DNA from: Acetobacteraceae bacterium | GTDB lineage: Bacteria; Pseudomonadota; Alphaproteobacteria; Acetobacterales; Acetobacteraceae | Reading direction: 5' to 3' | Assembly (NCBI GenBank): GCA_003164305.1 | Contig: PLSZ01000185.1 | Span: 1 to 11,376, forward strand | Length of the DNA stretch: 11,376 nucleotides | Translations under genes and position numbers: made by a program | The notes under the pieces: model-generated | What the model was told of the DNA's origin: nothing | The model's input: the letters and a program-made list of their open reading frames with translations, nothing else | Database searches by the model: none | Shown: positions 6,264 through 11,376 of the stretch, piece after piece | Layout of the letters: every line of letters starts with the position of its first letter | Position numbering within the stretch: position 1 is the stretch's first letter

Positions 6264-6562
6264 GCAAGCCTCCCACTCGATGGCAACAGGTCTTGAAAGG
6301 CAGCCCGCGCTCGCGTCTGACCGAGCCCTGTGATGCGATAGAATCGACGCCGCGGCCGACCTAGCGCTGTTGGTTCCTCGGTCTCCCAACGACTTGATAA
6401 CCAGCCGGCATCCTCAAGCCGCATCAGTATTGGGTATAGGCTACCGGATTGGAGCTTTGCCACCTTGCCAATTTGGGCGCCTGACAGCTCGCCCCCTGAG
6501 GTATCGAGGATTGCCCCTAGCACCCTCAGGGTCTGTGTCGTCATGCGTGGTTCGTTGTCCAT
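6254..6562 (-). CDS. PadR family transcriptional regulator
   Basis: The 102-residue protein is a small winged-helix regulator of the PadR type. TLRVLGAILD, GAQIGKVAKLQSGSLYPIL, RLEDAGWLSSRWE and GRPRRRFYRITGLG give the helix-turn-helix, the recognition helix with the hallmark SGSLYPIL, and the wing. PadR proteins usually repress their own operon and respond to stress or small ligands, and here the operon partner is the overlapping membrane-protein gene. A promoter (6570-6598) ends so close upstream that transcription should begin at or near ATG 6562, giving a leaderless message. ATG 6544 (MTTQTLRVL) is an alternative start with a leader of about 18 nt but no Shine-Dalgarno sequence. The short C-terminal tail lacks the long dimerisation helix of larger PadR members. 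Confidence 0.82.
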   Translation of the reverse strand: MDNEPRMTTQTLRVLGAILDTSGGELSGAQIGKVAKLQSGSLYPILMRLEDAGWLSSRWETEEPTALGRPRRRFYRITGLGQTRARAAFQDLLPSSGRLAWA

Positions 6563-6569
6563 ACGCTGA

Positions 6570-6598
6570 ACTCTATATAGGGGTATCCGGTCTGTCAA
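6570..6598 (-). promoter_or_regulatory. Promoter of the padR operon with overlapping palindrome
   Basis: On the minus strand a perfect -35 TTGACA (6598-6593) is followed after 17 bp by TAGAGT (6575-6570), four of six matches to TATAAT. The 8-bp palindrome CTATATAG (6573-6580) overlaps the -10 box, a likely place for an autoregulatory PadR operator. The +1 would fall around 6562, the first base of the chosen padR start codon. Confidence 0.6.
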
Positions 6599-6614
6599 GC
6601 GCTGATTGGCCGTC

Positions 6615-6648
6615 CTGCGGGCCGGGCTTACCTGATGTGGTTCTGAAA
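6615..6648. repeat. Right copy of the short direct repeat flanking the PadR unit
   Basis: CTGCGGGCCGGGC (6615-6627) runs directly into TTACCTGATGTGGTT and CTGAAA. Compared with the copy at 5623-5665 it lacks 9 nt after the shared 13-mer and has a few substitutions. It lies just upstream of the padR promoter. Confidence 0.5.
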
Positions 6649-6767
6649 GCGTGATCCGGGAATCCAGACGTGGCTAATTCACCTCCTAGCCTGAAGCGGC
6701 GAAACCAGTCAGGGTCGGCCGGCGTCTGACACATCGTCGCGACGCTCAATGGAATTTCTGTGGCGCG

Positions 6768-6824
6768 GCGAAGTAAGAAAGGGTTTAGCGCGGATATAAA
6801 GGGATTCACGCTGAACACGCAGAT
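6768..6824 (+). repeat. Inverted-repeat arm A of the GxxExxY element
   Basis: Reading on the plus strand, this arm runs GCGAAGTAAG, then a variable spacer, TTTAGCGC, GGATA, GATTCACGC and GAACACGCAGAT. Arm B (7213-7267) carries the same series on the minus strand: the first 10 and last 12 bases are identical, with small indels between. The arm lies downstream of the GxxExxY stop codon, so the pair encloses the gene. Confidence 0.75.
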
Positions 6825-6837
6825 GGTTAGGAGTGGG

Positions 6838-7236
6838 TCAGAGGCCGTTGACCACACGTCTGATTTCGAGACGTGATTTGCCGAAGTTAAGCAGCAGACA
6901 GAGTCGTAGACCGGTCGCCTTGAGATAATTGGTACATTGCATCCTGTGGGTGTCGTCCAATGCTTTGACGGTCTTGAGCTCGACCAGAAGCACGTCCTCG
7001 ACAAGGACGTCCGGGAAATACTCGCCGACCACCACGTCATGGTAAAGCACCCTGACGCCAGGTTGCTGGACAATCGCGAGGCCAGCATCACGCATTTCGA
7101 TCGCCAGTGCATTTTCATAGACTTTTTCAAGGAAGCCGGCGCCGAGCGTATTGAGTACCGTGAACGCACAGCCGATCACCCGTCCCGATAGATCGTTCAG
7201 CAGCACGGCGTTATCTGCGTGTTCGGCGTGAATCAT
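6838..7236 (-). CDS. GxxExxY family protein (PDDEXK-like fold)
   Basis: The 132-residue protein carries the family signature GFLEKVY (34-40) and the nuclease-like strand pair with Asp76 and Glu86-Leu-Lys88 (FPDVLVEDVLLVELK), followed by the usual YLKATGLRLCLLLNFG. GxxExxY proteins are predicted PDDEXK-like but their substrate is unknown to me. ATG 7236 is the first ATG of the frame; a TTG at 7281 would add 15 residues. No good Shine-Dalgarno sequence is seen. The first codons, MIHAEHAD, are encoded by inverted-repeat arm B, and the stop lies 14 nt beyond arm A. The gene therefore looks like the only cargo of a 500-bp cassette (6768-7267). Confidence 0.85.
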   Translation of the reverse strand: MIHAEHADNAVLLNDLSGRVIGCAFTVLNTLGAGFLEKVYENALAIEMRDAGLAIVQQPGVRVLYHDVVVGEYFPDVLVEDVLLVELKTVKALDDTHRMQCTNYLKATGLRLCLLLNFGKSRLEIRRVVNGL

Positions 7237-7267
7237 TCTTGTATCTGCGCTAAAAACCTTACTTCGC
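7213..7267 (-). repeat. Inverted-repeat arm B of the GxxExxY element, containing the start codon
   Basis: On the minus strand this arm has GCGAAGTAAG, TTTTTAGCGC, AGATACAAGA, the ATG of the GxxExxY gene, then ATTCACGCCGAACACGCAGAT. It matches arm A (6768-6824) in reverse orientation with about 80 percent identity by eye, including an exact 12-nt end (GAACACGCAGAT). Confidence 0.75.
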
Positions 7268-7409
7268 GATGCTCCCAGCAAAAGGTCAAAGAAGTGTTAA
7301 CCCGCCCATGATGCGGCAGCCGCGTGAAGCGCGCACGATGGACTTGGCTGCCCGCCAGTATTGGAACGCCTCGCACTGTCGTTCGATCACACCTCGAAGG
7401 CCACCAGTC
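7268..7409. other. Short non-coding gap
   Basis: Between the GxxExxY element and the Uma2 gene I see no convincing gene, promoter or repeat. Short open frames here lack ribosome binding sites and recognisable motifs. Confidence 0.4.
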
Positions 7410-7994
7410 TCAATCGAAGTCAATCCCGGAATAAACCTCGTCAAGTGTCAGATCGATGCCAAATTCCGGCAGGCGAATGGGTCCGGCCGTGTCGGTGGCG
7501 TCCCGGTGCCACGCCTGCTCACCAGGTTCGCGCCAGAACGCACGGAATGACCGACTCTCGGATTCAACGACAACATAGCGGAGCATCGAGGGGACCGATT
7601 CGTACTCATCGACCTTCTCCTCGTCCCGTCGCCGATTACCCCGGACCGGCGAGACGACTTCAAATACAACAATCGGCGCCGGCACGGCGACCGCGTTCCG
7701 GTGCGGCCTGGAACACGCGATGAACGCGTCCGGCTCTCGCAGGGCGCCCCCGACTGTTTCGATCGCATCCTGTGGTCCATAGGTGTCGCATGGCGCGCCC
7801 GCCGGCAATCTGGGGCGGATAGAACCCCGGATGTTGCGACCAATCCGGTTGTGGCCAACGGTGGCTGGGGCCATCGCGACTGGCCGGAAACCGTCGAACT
7901 CGTATCGGCGGCCTTCCGGTTGGGTCTCAGCCCAGGCGAGGAACCGGCTCTGGCTCCATGAGTCCCAATCAATCTGTCGAGCGGCGACCGTCAT
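7410..7994 (-). CDS. Uma2 family (DUF820) PDDEXK endonuclease
   Basis: The 194-residue protein matches the Uma2/DUF820 pattern: YEFDG with Glu32, His48 in a VGHNRIGRNI segment, REPDAFIAC with Asp89, PIVVFEVVSPV with Glu112, and DEEKVDEYESVPS with Lys127, then the strand RYVVVESESRS. These positions correspond to the PDDEXK-type metal-binding core. The length is typical of the family. Targets are unknown; such genes are scattered, often multi-copy, in cyanobacteria and many GC-rich bacteria. ATG 7994 is at the family's usual N-terminus but has only a weak purine-rich stretch upstream. It stands alone on the minus strand and no operon partner is evident. Confidence 0.82.
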   Translation of the reverse strand: MTVAARQIDWDSWSQSRFLAWAETQPEGRRYEFDGFRPVAMAPATVGHNRIGRNIRGSIRPRLPAGAPCDTYGPQDAIETVGGALREPDAFIACSRPHRNAVAVPAPIVVFEVVSPVRGNRRRDEEKVDEYESVPSMLRYVVVESESRSFRAFWREPGEQAWHRDATDTAGPIRLPEFGIDLTLDEVYSGIDFD

Positions 7995-8362
7995 GACTTC
8001 GCGACCCCATATGGCGGCAAGCGCTTATAACCAGCAGAGGCATTCAATGCACCCAGGGTCATTACCGCCGCGCGCCGGCAACCTAATGCGCCGAGGGTGA
8101 GCGGGCAATCCGCGAGTCGGCAACCGCGCGGACTGGGCCCGCTCCTCGGCCCCGACCTCGACCGCATCGTAACCAGCCGCCCGGGGTCGATGCTGGTCCG
8201 ATGCCGCTCCAGCGCAACAGCCGGATTGGGTTGGAAACGGTCCGGCGGGTGAGGGTGGCAAGCCGAAGATCCGCTTACCGGCGAGGCGTGCCACGGCCGG
8301 AAATTCGGGTCACGATCGCTTTGGAACGCCCGCCAACAGCGATGGACAGCGAGCGTCGAATA
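7995..8362. other. Gap without a gene
   Basis: This 368-nt GC-rich gap carries no protein I can support. Open frames in it, including a minus-strand one at 8025-8294, show no recognisable motif and are Arg/Pro-rich in the manner of random GC-rich frames. Its only clear structure is the hairpin at 8099-8144. Confidence 0.5.
8099..8144. repeat. Strong nested hairpin between uma2 and the membrane-protein gene
   Basis: GAGCGGGC (8099-8106) pairs perfectly with GCCCGCTC (8137-8144). Inside, CCGCG (8110-8114) pairs with CGCGG (8127-8131), and CGG (8118-8120) with CCG (8124-8126) around a CAA loop. This gives 16 base pairs in 46 nt. No T-run follows on either strand. It could end minus-strand transcription in a Rho-linked way or be a REP-like dispersed element. 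Confidence 0.5.
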
Positions 8363-8860
8363 TCATCGCCTGGTCTGGTCTTCGTAGACCCCGATAACGA
8401 TGAGCCATGCACCCGAAATAAGGAACGCGAATAAAACAACGATTCCAATAGCCGCGATGTAAAGCCCCGCGGCATGTCCGAAAATCAGAAAAATCGCCCC
8501 TGTAACTTCCGCGAGGTAACACAGCGTGCCGCCCCCAAGCCGAGGCACATTCAATCCGATAAAGCTCACGCCTGCTTTGATTGCGACTACATAACCCCTG
8601 ATGAAGATGGCTGTCGCGATAAGCCAGAGGACAAGCCACTCAATGCCAAGCGCTCGAGGGGGTTGATTTCCGATAAGCGCGAAACCGCATGCCATGAAAA
8701 CCGCGGTGAAACCCGACAGCATATTAATCGCCCGGTTCTTATGTGTCGTGTTTCGGATAATGACTTCGGGATTGATCGACATCGCGACGAAAATCAAACC
8801 AGCAAGCGCCGCCGCTCCGCTGCCCACCATGACAAAGAAGTTGTCCCATCGATCCAACAT
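8363..8860 (-). CDS. Five-helix integral membrane protein of unknown function
   Basis: The 165-residue protein begins MLDRWDNFFVMVGSGAAALA and shows about five hydrophobic helices: 8-28, 46-63, 74-93, 108-127 and 131-157. The opening pattern (W-x-x-F-F-V-x-x-G-x-A-x-A-L-x-G-L-x-F-V-A-x-S) recurs in uncharacterised small membrane proteins, from memory, but no function is attached. ATG 8860 was chosen because the membrane pattern starts there; the frame is open far upstream (to 9064), and ATG 8887 is possible. The nearest Shine-Dalgarno-like stretch, a G-rich AGGGGGG, is about 9 nt from ATG 8860. A small hairpin (8891-8910) lies just upstream. No cytoplasmic domain or catalytic motif is seen. 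Confidence 0.7.
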   Translation of the reverse strand: MLDRWDNFFVMVGSGAAALAGLIFVAMSINPEVIIRNTTHKNRAINMLSGFTAVFMACGFALIGNQPPRALGIEWLVLWLIATAIFIRGYVVAIKAGVSFIGLNVPRLGGGTLCYLAEVTGAIFLIFGHAAGLYIAAIGIVVLFAFLISGAWLIVIGVYEDQTRR

Positions 8861-8890
8861 AAGATCCAACCCCCCTCTCCCAGGCATCGA

Positions 8891-8910
8891 TGAGCGTAGC
8901 GACACGCTCA
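8891..8910. repeat. 7-bp hairpin upstream of the membrane-protein gene
   Basis: TGAGCGT (8891-8897) and ACGCTCA (8904-8910) are exact reverse complements with a 6-nt loop. It lies 31-50 nt upstream of ATG 8860, so it would be in the leader of that transcript. It may equally be a chance or dispersed repeat. Confidence 0.35.
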
Positions 8911-9085
8911 GGGCTTGTGCCATCTTCGCATCCTGCCAGATTCGGTCGGAGTCGGTCATCGCCAAGAAGGCCGGGGGGCGGACCCTGGTGGCACTGGCTC
9001 GTGGGCACACGCCTGGCTCTGCCCGCGCCCGGCGCCCGAGTACAAGACGGAGGCGTGTGTTCAATCGCAGCCGACCGAATACCCC

Positions 9086-9853
9086 TCACATCGCCGTCAT
9101 ACCGCCGTCCACGAACAGCAGGGCGCCGGTGACGTAGGAGGCATCGTCGGAGGCCAGAAACAGGATCGCGGCGGCGACCTCCTCGGGCCTGCCTGGGCGT
9201 TTCATCATGGTGCCTTGCGCGGCCTTGGCGTTGTATTGCTCGACGGTCTCCCCGGCCGCCGCGATGCGGCGCGCATGAAACGGCGTGAAGATCGGGCCGG
9301 GCCCGACGGCGTTCACACGAATGCCCTCCGCCGAATGGTCGGCGGCGAGCCCCCGCGTCAGGCCCGCGATCGCGGCCTTGGTGGTATCGTACTGCAGGTT
9401 GCCGCCGCCCGCGACGACGGAACGCACGGAGGCGGTGTTAACAATGGCGCCCCCCTTGTTGAGGCGCATCAGCGGAACCGCCGCCTTGGCACAGAAGACA
9501 TAGCTCATCAGGTTGACGCTGAGGATCTCGTTCCAGCTCGCCGCGCTCGCCTCATCGACCTTCTCGTATTTGCGGATGCCGGCGTTGTTGATGAGGATGT
9601 CGAGGCGCCCGAACTTCTCCGCGGCGCCGTTGACGAAGTCGAGGCATGCGGCCTCGGTACCAACGTCAGCCTGCGTGAAGGCGACCTTGGCGCCGGCGGC
9701 CTCGAGTTCGGCCGCCACGCGCTGGCCGCGCTCGCCGTCCCGATCGCAGAATGCCACGCTGGCGCCCTCGGCGACGAACCGCCTGACCGTCGCCTCGCCG
9801 ATCCCCGATGCCCCGCCCGTCACCGCCGCGACCTTGCCGTCGAGCCTTCCCAT
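9086..9853 (-). CDS. SDR family NAD(P)-dependent oxidoreductase
   Basis: This is a complete 255-residue classical short-chain dehydrogenase. It has the cofactor loop TGGASGIG (12-19), Asp37 at the end of the second strand (favouring NAD over NADP), DV at 63-64, NNAG (89-92), and the catalytic set Asn114, Ser142, Tyr155 and Lys159 (YDTTK), then NAVGPGPIFTPF and a closing GALLFVDGG. The substrate cannot be told from sequence. It resembles 3-oxoacyl-ACP reductase-like and sugar or alcohol dehydrogenases equally. AAAGGGG about 7 nt before ATG 9853 is a good ribosome binding site. It follows the isocitrate dehydrogenase gene on the same strand after 115 nt, so joint transcription is possible but not shown. 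Confidence 0.92.
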   Translation of the reverse strand: MGRLDGKVAAVTGGASGIGEATVRRFVAEGASVAFCDRDGERGQRVAAELEAAGAKVAFTQADVGTEAACLDFVNGAAEKFGRLDILINNAGIRKYEKVDEASAASWNEILSVNLMSYVFCAKAAVPLMRLNKGGAIVNTASVRSVVAGGGNLQYDTTKAAIAGLTRGLAADHSAEGIRVNAVGPGPIFTPFHARRIAAAGETVEQYNAKAAQGTMMKRPGRPEEVAAAILFLASDDASYVTGALLFVDGGMTAM

Positions 9854-9937
9854 GTTCGTCCCCTTTCAATGCATTGCGAAACGCGCATCCACGATCCCGT
9901 CGTATGCACCGGGCGGGCACCGCCTTATAGATCCGAC

Positions 9938-9952
9938 CCCGGTTATCCCGGG
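9938..9952. terminator. Weak hairpin downstream of icd
   Basis: CCCGG (9938-9942) and CCGGG (9948-9952) can form a 5-bp stem around TTATC, 17 nt past the icd stop. There is no T-run on the minus strand, so termination here is doubtful and read-through into the SDR gene is possible. Confidence 0.2.
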
Positions 9953-9968
9953 TGGGCCTAACTCCGCG

Positions 9969-11376
<1,408 letters not shown>

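Noticed and set aside
8025..8294. Minus-strand 89-codon open frame
   Set aside because: No motif, no clear ribosome binding site, and it spans the nested hairpin; composition fits chance.
8915..9961. 348-codon plus-strand open frame opposite the SDR gene
   Set aside because: The minus strand encodes a complete SDR with all catalytic motifs; the plus frame has no recognisable domain.

Overview
The window is GC-rich, with strong third-position G/C in its long genes. The gene content (a monomeric-type NADP isocitrate dehydrogenase, a DgcA-like epimerase, and a dCache/PAS hybrid sensor kinase of the kind common in Alphaproteobacteria) suggests an alphaproteobacterium, perhaps Rhodospirillales/Acetobacteraceae. 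That placement is inference from style and content; no rRNA or other marker is present.

Layout. Bases 1-2809 (minus strand) hold most of a large membrane hybrid sensor kinase that runs off the left edge: TM1, dCache sensor, TM2, PAS, kinase core, receiver, start of an HPt domain. The kinase core looks degenerate: the phospho-acceptor histidine is a tyrosine and the N-box and G1-box key residues are replaced. The receiver keeps its Asp but has lost several partner residues. Behind it (2810-3333) lie a probable promoter, two palindromes and a decayed piece of a second dCache sensor. A plus-strand DgcA-like dipeptide epimerase follows (3334-4323), in which the catalytic KxK motif reads RLE.

Bases 4324-8900 look like an accessory patchwork: a MntA/HepT-type toxin-antitoxin pair (4551-5193); a 3'-terminal scrap of a second dgcA with an exactly in-frame 234-nt internal deletion (5231-5356); a frameshifted GIY-YIG-type remnant (5421-5548); a minus-strand PadR regulator plus membrane protein unit with lower GC than the window (5661-6562), bracketed by short direct repeats; a GxxExxY gene bracketed by about 55-nt inverted repeats, one of which contains its start codon (6768-7267); a Uma2-type nuclease (7410-7994); a gap with a strong nested hairpin; and a five-helix membrane protein (8363-8860).

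The right end (9086-11376, minus strand) returns to housekeeping-like genes: a classical SDR oxidoreductase downstream of the C-terminal two thirds of monomeric isocitrate dehydrogenase, which enters from the right edge.

Best candidates for something undescribed: the degenerate histidine-less hybrid kinase next to its decayed paralogue; the compact 500-bp GxxExxY element whose inverted repeats supply part of the coding sequence; and the duplicated dgcA scraps around a toxin-antitoxin pair. No tRNA, rRNA, CRISPR array or intact transposase was seen.
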